Source: Kosakonia sp. BYX6
Lineage (GTDB): Bacteria; Pseudomonadota; Gammaproteobacteria; Enterobacterales; Enterobacteriaceae
Length of the DNA: 64,000 nt
NCBI RefSeq assembly: GCF_038449125.1
Contig: NZ_CP151800.1
Location: 2,762,406 to 2,826,405 of the forward strand
Reading direction: 5' to 3'
The number at the start of each line of letters is the position of its first letter. The first letter of the stretch is position 1. Made by a program: the position numbers and the translations under genes. The notes under the pieces were generated by a model that was not told the DNA's origin, did no database searches, and worked only from the letters and a program-made list of their open reading frames with translations. This document shows positions 1 through 8,897 of this stretch, piece after piece.

Positions 1-209
1 GACGCTTCCTGATAAAACGCTTTGCCCGCGGTGGTCAATGTCACGCTGCGTTTATCCCGATTAAGCAACGTAATATTTAAATGCTGCTCCAGCAGTTGTA
101 TTTGCCGCGTTAATGGCGGCTGACTCATATTTAATGACTGCGCAGCGCGGCGAAAACTTAACTCTGTCGCCACGGCGATAAAACATCTCACCTGATTAAT
201 ATTCAACAT
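1..209 (-). CDS. LysR-family transcriptional regulator (N-terminal part, cut by window edge)
   Basis: The reverse strand from ATG 209 reads an open frame beginning MLNINQVRCFIAVATELSF, followed by RRAAQSLNMSQPPLTRQIQLL. This is the typical winged helix-turn-helix start of LysR-type regulators, with the A-A-x-x-L-x-x-S-Q-P-x-L-x-R-Q-I pattern. Only about 69 residues lie in the window, so the ligand-binding domain is not seen. The gene diverges from the acid-sugar operon starting at 593 across 383 bp, the usual arrangement for a LysR activator and its target operon. Regulation of that operon is inferred, not shown. Confidence 0.9.
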   Translation of the reverse strand, partial: MLNINQVRCFIAVATELSFRRAAQSLNMSQPPLTRQIQLLEQHLNITLLNRDKRSVTLTTAGKAFYQEA

Positions 210-292
210 CGGCAATGGGCGCTTAATAATGTGATGAACTCCCCAGACTGTGCATAAACTTTTTCCAGCTGGCAAAAAGGTATCAGTATTTA

Positions 293-308
293 TGTGATAG
301 ATATCATA
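293..308. promoter_or_regulatory. Candidate CRP-cAMP binding site
   Basis: TGTGATAGATATCATA matches nine of ten consensus bases of TGTGA-N6-TCACA and has AT-rich flanks. It lies about 285 bp upstream of the operon start, nearer the LysR gene, so it could serve either direction. Catabolite control would suit a sugar-acid operon. Confidence 0.45.
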
Positions 309-452
309 AAAATTCGCTGCTTTACGCAGGTTTTGAATTGGGTACAAAATCACTTAAAAATCATTAATTATCAACAAATTAATTAACTTTCATTTTACTG
401 GAAACTTTCCATTCTGTGGGCTAGCGTTAACTCTGTAAAAAAAGCGCACCGC

Positions 453-477
453 GCCTGATACCTTTTAGGTATCAGGC
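453..477. promoter_or_regulatory. Perfect 10-bp inverted repeat upstream of the acid-sugar operon
   Basis: The arms GCCTGATACC (453-462) and GGTATCAGGC (468-477) are exact reverse complements with a five-base spacer. No T-run follows on the plus strand. On the minus strand a second small GCGC hairpin and seven Ts follow. It could be an operator or a leftward terminator. Confidence 0.4.
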
Positions 478-592
478 AATACTCTCTCTAAAATGGACGC
501 CCGATAAGAACAAACTCATTCTACATGTCATCCGTTGCGTCATGTTATTCAGCCCCAAAAAGTGAATAACGTTTATTTCCAGGAGAGAGAGA

Positions 593-1768
593 ATGCCGAT
601 TATTGAACGTGTAGAAGTGATTGACTTTAAATACGATGTGAAAGACATGGGATCTTCATTTACCCATGCGCATAACCATGTGGGTTATGTTGAAGGTTCA
701 ACGCTTTCCCTATCCAAATACGCCATCGTTGTGGAGTGTGACGACGGTTCGCGCGGCGAATATATCGCGCTGTGGGGCGGTACCCGCCCGGCACTGGCGC
801 AAACATTGATGCTGGCAAGCGATCTGCCAGGCCGCGATTCCGATCAGCGCGAAGCGTTCTACACCGAGTGGAACCGCCGCTTGTGTCATATGGATCACAT
901 GGGGCAAGGCCCGGTGGACATCGTGCTGTGGGATCTGGCCGGGAAACAGGCGGGCAAATCCATCTCAAAAATGATTGGTCAGTACCGCAATAAATTGCCG
1001 ACTTATGCCAGCACCTACCACGGCGATGACGGCATGCTCAACAGCAATGAAGCCTTCGTGGACTTTGCGAAGCACTGTTACGACATGGGCTATCGCGCGT
1101 TTAAACATCACGGCTGGTTCGACGGCGATGCGCGCAAAGAAGCGTCACTGGTACTGGCACTCGGCGATGCGCTGAGCGACAAGATGAAACTGATGTACGA
1201 CGCCGCCTCCGATCTGAAAACCTTTGCCGACGCGCTGTATGTCGGCCGCGCCTGCGATGACGCCAACTTCTTCTGGTACGAAGATCCCTATCGCGATAAC
1301 TCGCTTTCCGCCTTCTCGCACAAAAAACTGCGCTCGATGATCAAAACGCCGCTGCTCATCACCGAGCATGTGCGTGCGCTGGAAGCGAAGTGCGACTTTA
1401 TTATGGCGGGCGGCACCGACTTTGTGCGTGTCGATCCGGAATATGACATGGGCATCACTGGCGCGCTGAAAACCGCGCACATGGCGGAAGCCTTCGGGCT
1501 GGATGTGGAAATCCACGCGCCAGGCCCGGCACATCGCCAGTTGATGGCCAGCATCCGCAATACCAATTTCTACGAAATGGCGGAAGTCGGGCCGAAACTG
1601 AAAAACATCCTGCCGCCGTGCTACGCCTGTGGTTACCAGGATGAGCTGGACTCGATTGACGAAAACGGCTGCGTCACTGTGCCGGACGGCCCGGGCCTCG
1701 GCGTCACTTACGACTGGGATTGGCTGAATTACCACGCCACCAACCGTTTCGTGTTTGGCAAAAAATAA
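593..1768 (+). CDS. Enolase-superfamily (mandelate racemase subgroup) acid-sugar dehydratase
   Basis: This 391-residue protein has the enolase-superfamily layout of an alpha/beta capping domain followed by a beta-barrel domain. Visible active-site elements fit the mandelate racemase subgroup: a K-x-H motif at K171-H173, metal ligands D203 (in MYDAASD), E230 (in WYEDP) and E258 (in ITEH), D281 (in VRVDPEYD), and catalytic H308 (in VEIHAPGP). Such enzymes abstract a proton alpha to a carboxylate, usually dehydrating aldonic or aldaric acids to 2-keto-3-deoxy acids. The next genes encode a DapA-family lyase and a GudP/GarP-like transporter, so the product is probably cleaved or dehydrated further. 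The exact substrate cannot be read from sequence. Start chosen at 593, preceded by AGGAGAGAGAG. Confidence 0.85.
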   Translation: MPIIERVEVIDFKYDVKDMGSSFTHAHNHVGYVEGSTLSLSKYAIVVECDDGSRGEYIALWGGTRPALAQTLMLASDLPGRDSDQREAFYTEWNRRLCHMDHMGQGPVDIVLWDLAGKQAGKSISKMIGQYRNKLPTYASTYHGDDGMLNSNEAFVDFAKHCYDMGYRAFKHHGWFDGDARKEASLVLALGDALSDKMKLMYDAASDLKTFADALYVGRACDDANFFWYEDPYRDNSLSAFSHKKLRSMIKTPLLITEHVRALEAKCDFIMAGGTDFVRVDPEYDMGITGALKTAHMAEAFGLDVEIHAPGPAHRQLMASIRNTNFYEMAEVGPKLKNILPPCYACGYQDELDSIDENGCVTVPDGPGLGVTYDWDWLNYHATNRFVFGKK

Positions 1769-1839
1769 AACTCGACGGGCTACCCTACACAAACCCGATT
1801 CCGCCAACCGAGCAGACGGCTGGCGGTAAGGAAAAGAAC

Positions 1840-2742
1840 ATGCAAAACGCACTTTACGCCGGGGTGAACGCGGCGGCTGTCACCTCTTACAATGCCGATT
1901 TCACGCTCAATTACGATAAAACGATCGCCCATTGTCACTTTTTACTGAACAACGGCTGCGACAGCCTTGCAGTGCTCGGCACCACGTCCGAAACCCACTC
2001 GCTGAGCGCCGACGAGCGGGAAACACTGCTGGAGCAGTTGGTCAACAGCGGCATTTCTCCGGGAAAAATGTTGCCGGGCACCAGCGCCTGCGACCTGCCG
2101 ACCACCATTCGTTTAACGCGCCACGCCGCAAAATTAGGCAGCCCCGGTGTTTTGCTGCTGCCGCCTTTTTACTACAAAGCGCCGTCGCAAGAGGGGTTGT
2201 TCGCCTTTTACAGCGCGGTTGCCGAGGCAGTCGGTGGTGACGTGAAACTCTATTTTTATCACTTCCCGCAGCAGAGCACGATTCCCATCACGCTGGATCT
2301 GATTGACCGCTTGAGAACGCGCCATCCTGGCGTTTTTCAGGGCATTAAAGACAGCAGCGGCAATTTCGCCAATACCGTGGCTTACATCGAGCGTTTTTCC
2401 ACCGAGGGCTTCGAGGTTTACTCCGGCGCCGACGCCACCTTCGCGCAGGTGATGCAAGCCGGTGCGGCGGGTTGTATCACCGCGACCACCAACATCGCCT
2501 CGTCTTTGACGGCGTTTATCTATCGTAACTATGACAATGCCGACGGGCTGGCTGCGCAGGAGCAACTGAGCCGCCTGCGGCAAGTCGTGGGGATGGCAGA
2601 CACCATTCCGGCAGTGAAAACCTTGCTGGCTTACAAAACGCAGGATGCAAGCTGGGAAACGATGCGCCCGCCGTTGTGCGCGCTTTCTTCAGATATCCGC
2701 TCGCGTCTGCTTGCGGCGTACGGTTCGGTTATCGGGCAATAA
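1840..2742 (+). CDS. DapA-family (dihydrodipicolinate synthase-like) aldolase/dehydratase
   Basis: A 300-residue class I aldolase-type TIM barrel of the DapA/NanA family. Characteristic elements are GTTSE near the N terminus (the GTTGE-like carboxylate-binding loop), a Tyr in LYFYHFPQ, and the Schiff-base Lys in GIKDSSGN. Members work on pyruvate-forming substrates, including 2-keto-3-deoxy sugar acids, N-acetylneuraminate and 5-keto-4-deoxyglucarate. Placed 71 bp after the enolase-superfamily dehydratase and followed by an anion symporter, it most likely processes the keto-deoxy acid made by the first enzyme. The start is ATG 1840 with GGTAAGGAAAAG upstream. The open frame extends upstream, but that part overlaps the previous gene. 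Confidence 0.85.
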   Translation: MQNALYAGVNAAAVTSYNADFTLNYDKTIAHCHFLLNNGCDSLAVLGTTSETHSLSADERETLLEQLVNSGISPGKMLPGTSACDLPTTIRLTRHAAKLGSPGVLLLPPFYYKAPSQEGLFAFYSAVAEAVGGDVKLYFYHFPQQSTIPITLDLIDRLRTRHPGVFQGIKDSSGNFANTVAYIERFSTEGFEVYSGADATFAQVMQAGAAGCITATTNIASSLTAFIYRNYDNADGLAAQEQLSRLRQVVGMADTIPAVKTLLAYKTQDASWETMRPPLCALSSDIRSRLLAAYGSVIGQ

Positions 2743-2767
2743 GCCATTTATTTCTGGAGTGTAAGCA

Positions 2768-4114
2768 ATGAACACATCAGGCAAAAAAAGCAACGTGCGT
2801 TACGTGATGCTGGGGTTTATGGGCGCGGCGATGTTGGTCAATTTTATCGATCGCGCGACGCTCTCCGTCGCCGCCCCGGTGATGAGTAAAGAGTTGGGTT
2901 TTAGCGCCGCCGACATGGGCTGGGCGTTTTCCGCGTTTGGCTGGGCGTACATGCTGTGCCAAATTCCCGGCGGTATATTGCTGGATAAGTTTGGCTCCCG
3001 GTTAGTCTACGGTCTGGCGATGATCGTCTGGTCGGTGTTTACCTTTTTGCAGGGCGCGGTGTACCTCTTCCCTTCGGCGTTTGTGATGTTATTCGTTTTC
3101 CGTTTTTTGATGGGCATGGCGGAATCCCCTGCGACACCGGCCAGTAGCCGCCTGTCGGTGCAGTGGTTTCCCAATAACGAACGCGGTTTCGCCACCTCGA
3201 TTTACCAGACTGCGCCTTACGTCGCGCTGGGCGTGTTTACACCGATCCTGTCGTATGTGATCACGCTGTTTAGCTGGCATTACGTCTTTTTCAGCGCCGG
3301 TCTGTTGGGCATTGTGTTTGGCCTGTTCTGGCTCGGCTTTGTGCGCGATCCGCTGAAACACAAATCGATCAACAACGAAGAACTGGCGTATATCCGTAAC
3401 GGTGGCGGCATCCCGGAGCTGGGTTCGGCGACGCAGCAAAAACAGGCGATTAGCTGGCAGCAGGTCAAAAATATGTGCGCCAATCGCATGATGGTCGGCG
3501 TCTATATCGGCCAGTTTTGCCTAACCTCGATCACCTGGTTCTTTTTTACCTGGTTCCCGACTTACCTCTACCAGGACAAAGGCATGTCGATCATCAAAGT
3601 GGGGCTGGCCGCAGCGATCCCGGCTATCGCGGGGTTTGTGGGTGGGATTGTCGGCGGCATGTTGTCGGATTACCTGCTGCGTAAAGGCTACAGCCTGACC
3701 TTCTCGCGCAAGCTGCCGATTGTGCTGGGCATGTTGCTCTCTTGCTCCATCATCATTGCCAACTATACGCAATCCGCGCCGCTGGTGATTTTTGTGATGA
3801 GTCTGGCCTTCTTTGCCAAAGGCTTCAGCAACCTGGGCTGGTGCGTGTTAAGCGATACCTCGCCAAAAGAGGCGCTGGGGTTGGCGGGCGGTATTTTTAA
3901 TACCTTCGGTAATGTCGCGGGCATCCTCACGCCGCTGGTGATCGGCTTTATTATTCAGGCCACCGGTTCCTTCGATTGGGCGATTATCTACATCGGTTCA
4001 ATGGGGCTGATTGGCGTGATTTCTTACCTGTTTATCGTCGGCAAACTGGAACGTCTGACCCTCGACGCCGCGCCGGGCACGCCTGCGGTGGACGCCGTAT
4101 TACATAAATCCTGA
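2768..4114 (+). CDS. MFS transporter, anion:cation symporter family (GudP/GarP/DgoT-like)
   Basis: A 448-residue membrane protein with about 12 predicted helices, belonging to the anion:cation symporter group of the major facilitator superfamily. The N-terminal stretch VNFIDRATLSVAAPVM and the loop LLDKFGSRLVYG (the D-x-x-G-S-R motif A) resemble the E. coli glucarate, galactarate and galactonate permeases. It is the last gene of the three-gene operon, 25 bp after the DapA-family gene, and presumably imports the hexonate or hexarate metabolised by the two upstream enzymes through proton symport. A strong terminator follows. Confidence 0.88.
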   Translation: MNTSGKKSNVRYVMLGFMGAAMLVNFIDRATLSVAAPVMSKELGFSAADMGWAFSAFGWAYMLCQIPGGILLDKFGSRLVYGLAMIVWSVFTFLQGAVYLFPSAFVMLFVFRFLMGMAESPATPASSRLSVQWFPNNERGFATSIYQTAPYVALGVFTPILSYVITLFSWHYVFFSAGLLGIVFGLFWLGFVRDPLKHKSINNEELAYIRNGGGIPELGSATQQKQAISWQQVKNMCANRMMVGVYIGQFCLTSITWFFFTWFPTYLYQDKGMSIIKVGLAAAIPAIAGFVGGIVGGMLSDYLLRKGYSLTFSRKLPIVLGMLLSCSIIIANYTQSAPLVIFVMSLAFFAKGFSNLGWCVLSDTSPKEALGLAGGIFNTFGNVAGILTPLVIGFIIQATGSFDWAIIYIGSMGLIGVISYLFIVGKLERLTLDAAPGTPAVDAVLHKS

Positions 4115-4140
4115 AGCAATGGGGACAGGTTCCCCATTCA

Positions 4141-4178
4141 GCCATACTGCTTTCGACGGTTGCAGTATGGCTTTTTTT
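4141..4178 (+). terminator. Rho-independent terminator of the acid-sugar operon
   Basis: A perfect 10-bp stem, GCCATACTGC (4141-4150) and GCAGTATGGC (4162-4171), with an 11-base loop, is followed by seven Ts. It lies 27 bp after the transporter stop codon. Confidence 0.93.
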
Positions 4179-4290
4179 CATGCCGTTTCTGGCAACTGCC
4201 TGAAATTCACCGCACAGATGAAAAAAGCCTGTTCCATCACGCATTTATGCGTAGAGTAAAAAGGTTTCATTTTTGGCAAGGAACCTCTGA

Positions 4291-4737
4291 ATGTTCGATA
4301 CCACGCTGTTTATTTTACTGGCGCTCGTCGCGCTGGGATTTGCCAGCCACAACACCACCGTGGCGATCTCGATCCTGGTGCTGATCATCGTGCGCATCAC
4401 GCCGCTGAATACTTTCTTCCCGTGGATTGAAAAACAGGGGCTCACCATCGGCATTATCATTCTGACCATTGGCGTGATGGCGCCGATCGCCAGCGGATCG
4501 CTGCCGCCCTCAACATTGCTGCACTCGTTTGTGAACTGGAAATCGCTGCTCGCCATTGCAGTTGGGGTCTTTGTTTCGTGGCTGGGCGGTCGCGGGGTGA
4601 CATTAATGAGCGCGCAACCGTCGCTGGTCGCCGGTTTGCTGGTGGGAACGGTGTTAGGTGTGGCCCTGTTCCGGGGCGTTCCGGTCGGGCCACTGATTGC
4701 CGCAGGGCTGGTGTCGCTCTTAATTGGCCGGCAGTGA
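4291..4737 (+). CDS. yeaL: UPF0756 (DUF441) inner membrane protein YeaL
   Basis: This 148-residue hydrophobic protein is nearly identical in length and sequence pattern to E. coli YeaL, including [28 protein letters not shown] and [16 protein letters not shown]. About four membrane segments are evident. Its function is not known. It marks the start of the conserved yeaL-nimR-nimT block. Its last 18 bp overlap the convergent ABC permease gene, so the transporter operon has been inserted tightly against it. The ribosome binding site is AAGGAA, eight to thirteen bases before the ATG. Confidence 0.93.
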   Translation: MFDTTLFILLALVALGFASHNTTVAISILVLIIVRITPLNTFFPWIEKQGLTIGIIILTIGVMAPIASGSLPPSTLLHSFVNWKSLLAIAVGVFVSWLGGRGVTLMSAQPSLVAGLLVGTVLGVALFRGVPVGPLIAAGLVSLLIGRQ

Positions 4738-5412
4738 GTAGCGCCGCTGCCAGCGCTTAACGCCAAATTCCAGCGCGCTGCACAGCAGGTAATACACAAG
4801 GCCGCAAAAGATAAATAACGCCGCCGGGTAAACCTGCACCCGGTTATTCACCTGCCCGGCCACGGTGGTCAGCTCCGGCACGTTAACGATAAACGCCAGC
4901 GAAGTGTCTTTCAAAAGCGCGATAAGTAGCCCGATGTAAGACGGCAATGCATTGCGTAACGCCTGCGGCAACAGCACCAGTTGCAGGATCTGCACACTGC
5001 CAAACCCGCTGCTCAGCGCGGCTTCATACTGCCCTTTCGGTAATGCGCCCAGCGCCGCCAGCGTCGAGTACATCACCGACGCCGAGGTAAACCATGCCAG
5101 CGCCAGCGTGACGGTCACCGCGCCGGGCAGATCCGCGCCCGTCAGCCAGGGAAGCAGAAACCACAGCCAGAAGATGACGAAAATCAGCGGAATGCCGCGA
5201 ATCAGCTCCGCCCACAGAAACAGCACCTTGCGCGGCCAGCCGCGAAAACGCCAGGCGCAACAGGCCAGCAACGCGCCGCCAGGAAACGCCAACACCGCCG
5301 CGCCGAGCGTCATCAACAGCGATAACAACACACCGCCAGGTTCGCCCTGCGCCGCCCGCCCCCACAGCAAATAGTCGAGGTTATCGGTAATGACGGTGAT
5401 ATTAGCGATCAC
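4720..5412 (-). CDS. Polar amino acid ABC transporter permease (GltK/HisM-type)
   Basis: A 230-residue inner-membrane permease with about five helices. It carries the EAA-loop signature of amino acid uptake permeases ([24 protein letters not shown], abbreviated: E-A-A, G at position 7 of the loop, LPQA). It starts at GTG 5412 after a GGAGG ribosome binding site and overlaps the upstream permease gene by 11 bp. It is the last gene of a four-gene operon (binding protein, ATPase, permease, permease) transcribed leftward. The substrate is probably a polar or acidic amino acid, but this cannot be fixed from sequence. Confidence 0.9.
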   Translation of the reverse strand: MIANITVITDNLDYLLWGRAAQGEPGGVLLSLLMTLGAAVLAFPGGALLACCAWRFRGWPRKVLFLWAELIRGIPLIFVIFWLWFLLPWLTGADLPGAVTVTLALAWFTSASVMYSTLAALGALPKGQYEAALSSGFGSVQILQLVLLPQALRNALPSYIGLLIALLKDTSLAFIVNVPELTTVAGQVNNRVQVYPAALFIFCGLVYYLLCSALEFGVKRWQRRYSLPAN

Positions 5413-6160
5413 GTTGCACCTCCGTCGCGCGGCGCTGCGCCTGCCAGTTGCGCGGCAGATTGAACAGCACGCTCATCACCAGCCCGAGCAGCAGATAGAG
5501 CGCGCTGCCGATAGCGAAAGCTTCCAGCGCATGGGCGTTAAAACTTTCGATCTGCCGGGTTTGGTACGTCAATTCCCCCAGTCCAATGCCGGTCGCCAGC
5601 GACGAGAGTTTCATCAAATTGAGATACTGGCCGACTACCGGTTGCCACGCGTTTTGTAACCCTTGCGGCAACAGCACCCAGCGAAACAGCGCCAGTGGGC
5701 TAAAGCCCTGCGACTGCGCCGCTTCAACCTGGCCGCGCGGCACGGCGTGTAAACCCGCCTGAATCTCTTCGACGAGGAAAGCAGCGGTAAACAGCCCCAG
5801 CGCCCAGGCCGACGAGAGAAATTCCGGCGTGAACCACCAGACATCGCCCGGCAGAATGCTAAAAGCATGGTCGTCATTCACATACTGACGAAAGCCCTGC
5901 GGCAGCAAATTCCAGGCGGCGAAATACCAGAACAGCAATTGCACCAGCAGCGGCGTATTGCGAAACAGCGACACCCACACGGCGACAACGCCCCTGCCCG
6001 CTTTGCCGCCCGCCAGGCGCAGCGCCAGCAACAACACCGTCAGCACCGTTGCCAGCAGCGTGCCCGCAACGGTGACCCAAATGGTGGTGAGAAATCCGGA
6101 CACTATCCATTGCGCGGGCTGCCCGGTGAGCACACCCGCCCAGTCGAGATGCAGCACCAT
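5402..6160 (-). CDS. Polar amino acid ABC transporter permease (GltJ/HisQ-type)
   Basis: A 252-residue permease with the family motif RNTPLLVQLLFWYFA after the second helix and the EAA loop EAAQSQGFSPLALFRWVLLPQ. It forms a heterodimeric channel with the product of the next gene. Its ATG overlaps the ATPase stop codon (TAATG), with AAGGAG upstream, so the two are translationally coupled. Confidence 0.9.
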   Translation of the reverse strand: MVLHLDWAGVLTGQPAQWIVSGFLTTIWVTVAGTLLATVLTVLLLALRLAGGKAGRGVVAVWVSLFRNTPLLVQLLFWYFAAWNLLPQGFRQYVNDDHAFSILPGDVWWFTPEFLSSAWALGLFTAAFLVEEIQAGLHAVPRGQVEAAQSQGFSPLALFRWVLLPQGLQNAWQPVVGQYLNLMKLSSLATGIGLGELTYQTRQIESFNAHALEAFAIGSALYLLLGLVMSVLFNLPRNWQAQRRATEVQRDR

Positions 6161-6981
6161 TACAACTCCTTGTTATCCGCGTGCAGCGGGTTAAGCACTT
6201 TTTGCAGAAAGCGCTGTGCTCGCGGGTGCTGCGGCGCGGTGAAAAATTGCGCCGGGTCGGCTTGTTCGAGGATCTCGCCACCGTCGATAAAGACAACACG
6301 ATCGGCGATTTCACGGGCGAACTGCATTTCGTGGGTGACAACAATCAGCGTAATGCCGCTGTGCGCCAGCGATTTCATCACTTGCAGCACTTCGCCAATC
6401 ATTTCCGGGTCCAGCGCCGACGTTGGCTCATCAAACAGAATGATGTGTGGATCGGCCGCCAGCGTGCGGGCAATCGCTACCCGTTGCTGTTGCCCGCCGG
6501 AAAGCTGGGAAGGATAGTGATGCGCTTTGTCCTGCAAGCCCACACGCGCCAGCAGCGTAAGGCCGATTTTTTGTGCTTCGGCGGCGGATTTGCCATGAAT
6601 GCGCCGCAGCGCGAGGGTGATATTGTCCAGCGCGTTAAGGTGCGCATAGAGGTTGAATTGCTGAAAGACGAAGCCGACGTGGCGGCGTAATGCGCGCAGC
6701 GCCCGCCCTTTTCGCTGGCTGGTCGGCTGGCCATCAACGAAAATTTCCCCGCCGCTGAGGGTTTCAAGCTGGTTTATCAGGCGGATAAGTGTGGATTTGC
6801 CGGAACCGGACGGCCCGCACACCGCCAGCACTTCCCCGGCGGCAACCTGCAAATCGATAGCGTTAAGCACCACGTTGTCGCCATAACGTTTACTCGCCTG
6901 GCGAAACTCTACCGTGCCTTTTTGCACGGGCAACGCCTCCGTGGCATCAGCCACAGAGGCGGAAAACAGACCTGCCAACAT
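6160..6981 (-). CDS. Amino acid ABC transporter ATP-binding protein (GlnQ/GltL-type)
   Basis: A 273-residue ATPase with Walker A GPSGSGKST, Q-loop FVFQQFNLYAHL, signature LSGGQQQR, Walker B IILFDEPTSALDPE and switch His in VVTHEM. The sequence HLNALDNITLALRRIHG is typical of the polar amino acid uptake class. It has about 25 extra N-terminal residues compared with GlnQ. The start at 6981 lies 2 bp after the binding-protein stop codon, consistent with coupling, though a downstream start cannot be excluded. Confidence 0.92.
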   Translation of the reverse strand: MLAGLFSASVADATEALPVQKGTVEFRQASKRYGDNVVLNAIDLQVAAGEVLAVCGPSGSGKSTLIRLINQLETLSGGEIFVDGQPTSQRKGRALRALRRHVGFVFQQFNLYAHLNALDNITLALRRIHGKSAAEAQKIGLTLLARVGLQDKAHHYPSQLSGGQQQRVAIARTLAADPHIILFDEPTSALDPEMIGEVLQVMKSLAHSGITLIVVTHEMQFAREIADRVVFIDGGEILEQADPAQFFTAPQHPRAQRFLQKVLNPLHADNKEL

Positions 6982-6983
6982 CG

Positions 6984-7808
6984 TTATTTCGCTTCTATGG
7001 TAAAGCTGCGCGGAGCCGGTGTTTTGGTTTGCGGGCCAAACCAGGTGTCGTAGATTTTTGCCGCGTCGCCATTTTTCTCAAGCGCCACCAGCTCGTCGTT
7101 CACCGCGTTCAGCAAGGCGGTTTCACCTTTGCTCACGCCCACGCCAATCTCCTCTTTCGACAGCAGATCCGGCAGGATTTTGAACTTCGCTTTGTCCGGC
7201 GCTTCCGCCAGCAAACCGGCAAGAATGGTGCTGTCCTGGGTGATGGCTTGCACGTTACCGTTACGCAGCGCGGTCAATGCCAGCGGGATATCGTCATACG
7301 CCAGCACGCGGGATTGCGGGAAACGTTGATGCAATGCTTGTTCGCCGGTGGTGCCTTTCACCGCGCCGATACGCGCTTTGCTGTAAGCGTCCAACTTGTC
7401 TGGGGCGCTGGCCGGAACAAGGAACTGCTGGCCGGTGACAAAGTAAGGTGTCGAGAAATCAATGACCTGCGCACGTTCCGGGGTGATGGTGATATCGGCG
7501 ACAATCAGATCGACTTTGCCGGATTGCAGCAGCGGAATACGGTTCGCCGGGTTGGTGGCGACCAGCTCCAGCTTCACGCCGAGGCTTTTGGCCAGCGCTT
7601 TCGCAAAATCAACGTCATACCCAACGATATCGTGCGATTTCGGATCAATGGCGCCAAACGGCGGGTTGGCATCAAAAGTCGCGACTTTGACCACGCCTGC
7701 GGCTTTGATATCGGCCAGTTTGTCGGCGTGAGCAGAGAAAGAGAGCGCTGAAAGCAGCGCCAGTGCGCTGAGCGCAGTGATTTTTGGGGTGTGTAATGAG
7801 GTTGCCAT
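6984..7808 (-). CDS. Periplasmic amino acid-binding protein of the ABC transporter
   Basis: A 274-residue solute-binding protein (PF00497-type). The signal peptide runs to about residue 28, with an A-H-A cleavage motif before DKLADIKAAG. The mature part begins with the usual VVKVATFDANPPFG strand and contains NRIPLLQSGKVDLIVADITIT, the lobe-1 ligand region of glutamate/aspartate/glutamine-binding proteins. It is the first gene of the leftward operon, so the operon promoter should lie in 7809-8012. The exact amino acid is not assigned. Confidence 0.9.
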   Translation of the reverse strand: MATSLHTPKITALSALALLSALSFSAHADKLADIKAAGVVKVATFDANPPFGAIDPKSHDIVGYDVDFAKALAKSLGVKLELVATNPANRIPLLQSGKVDLIVADITITPERAQVIDFSTPYFVTGQQFLVPASAPDKLDAYSKARIGAVKGTTGEQALHQRFPQSRVLAYDDIPLALTALRNGNVQAITQDSTILAGLLAEAPDKAKFKILPDLLSKEEIGVGVSKGETALLNAVNDELVALEKNGDAAKIYDTWFGPQTKTPAPRSFTIEAK

Positions 7809-8012
7809 GCTTTTCCTTATGCCCTGTTATTGTGTTCAATTGAGGGCTAAATTCACACACCGCCTTTCGGCAGACAAATATCAAAAAGTGCATTGAATAT
7901 CTGAAAAAGTTATTAAAAACAAAGACCCCATACTAATCACTTATCTTCCTGCCTTACCCAGAACAATCCCGGTTAATCCACAAAAAAGAAAAGGGATTGA
8001 GAGCAGAAAATA

Positions 8013-8798
8013 TTACCTGTCGCCAAGTGCCGCCAAATAGCGCCCCGGCGTTTGCCCAAGCCCCTTTTTAAACATGGTGATAAACGCCGTGGTCGAGTCG
8101 TAACCGAGCGTCTGGGCGATGCGTTGTACGGATTTCCCGCCAATCAACAGCCGCAGCGCGAGGATCAGCTGCATCTGGTGTCGCCAGCGGCGAAAGCTTA
8201 AACCTGTCTCTTTCACCACCAGCCGCGCCAGGTTGCGCTCGCTCATGGCAAACACCTGTGCCCACTGCGCCAGCGTCTGCCTTTGTGCCGGGCAGGTTTC
8301 CATACTGTCGACCATCTGGCGAATTTTCGGGTGTGCAGAAACCGGCAGTTGTAACTGCATTTGCGGTTGATCCGGCAGTTCATCAAACAGCACCTGCACC
8401 AGCCGCTGCGTAGCCGGCTGACGCCGCTGTGCCGGCGTGCGCGACGCCAGGCTCATGATCAATTCGCGCACCAGCGGGGAGATCTTCAGCGTACAGCAAT
8501 ATTCCGGCATCACCACCGCCCACTCTTCGAGAAACAAAAAGTAGAGGTGCGCGTTTGGCGTGGCGCGGTTGCTGTGTGGCACAAAGCCCGGCAACCACAT
8601 GGCGTGATGCGGCGGCACCATCCAGCGCGCATTTTCCACTTCGCAGGTGATCGCCCCTTTCAGCGCCAGAATAAGTTGCCCTTTGCGGTGATGATGCTCA
8701 GGAATCAATTGCTCGCTCGCCTCCACCGTGATGCTAAACGCCACCGCCGCTTCTTGTTGGCCATCGGGATCGTAGCCATTCAACCCAAGTCCGTGCAT
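8013..8798 (-). CDS. nimR: AraC-family transcriptional regulator NimR
   Basis: A 261-residue protein with an N-terminal cupin-like sensing domain (HHHRKGQLILALKGAITCEV region) and a C-terminal double helix-turn-helix AraC domain (LAQWAQVFAMSERNLARLV, then VQRIAQTLGYDSTTAFITMF). It is divergent from the nimT-like exporter gene and next to yeaL, exactly as in E. coli, where NimR (YeaM) represses nimT and controls sensitivity to 2-nitroimidazole. Its operator should lie in the 99-bp intergenic region 8799-8897. Confidence 0.9.
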   Translation of the reverse strand: MHGLGLNGYDPDGQQEAAVAFSITVEASEQLIPEHHHRKGQLILALKGAITCEVENARWMVPPHHAMWLPGFVPHSNRATPNAHLYFLFLEEWAVVMPEYCCTLKISPLVRELIMSLASRTPAQRRQPATQRLVQVLFDELPDQPQMQLQLPVSAHPKIRQMVDSMETCPAQRQTLAQWAQVFAMSERNLARLVVKETGLSFRRWRHQMQLILALRLLIGGKSVQRIAQTLGYDSTTAFITMFKKGLGQTPGRYLAALGDR

Positions 8799-8897
8799 TA
8801 ATTTGTCCGAATTCAGCGATAAAATGTCATTTTAACTTGATACATCCACGTCGCAAAAACGGTATCGTAGTGCCCTGTTTTCAATGATGAGAATACG

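Larger units (their letters stand above)
210..592. promoter_or_regulatory. Divergent regulatory region between the LysR gene and the acid-sugar operon
   Basis: This 383-bp AT-rich stretch has no supported gene. It holds a CRP-like site at 293-308 (TGTGA, six bases, TCATA; one mismatch to TGTGA-N6-TCACA). A perfect inverted repeat lies at 453-477, with arms GCCTGATACC and GGTATCAGGC separated by five bases. A strong ribosome binding site, AGGAGAGAGAG, sits just before the ATG at 593. No convincing sigma-70 promoter could be fixed by eye. Confidence 0.6.
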
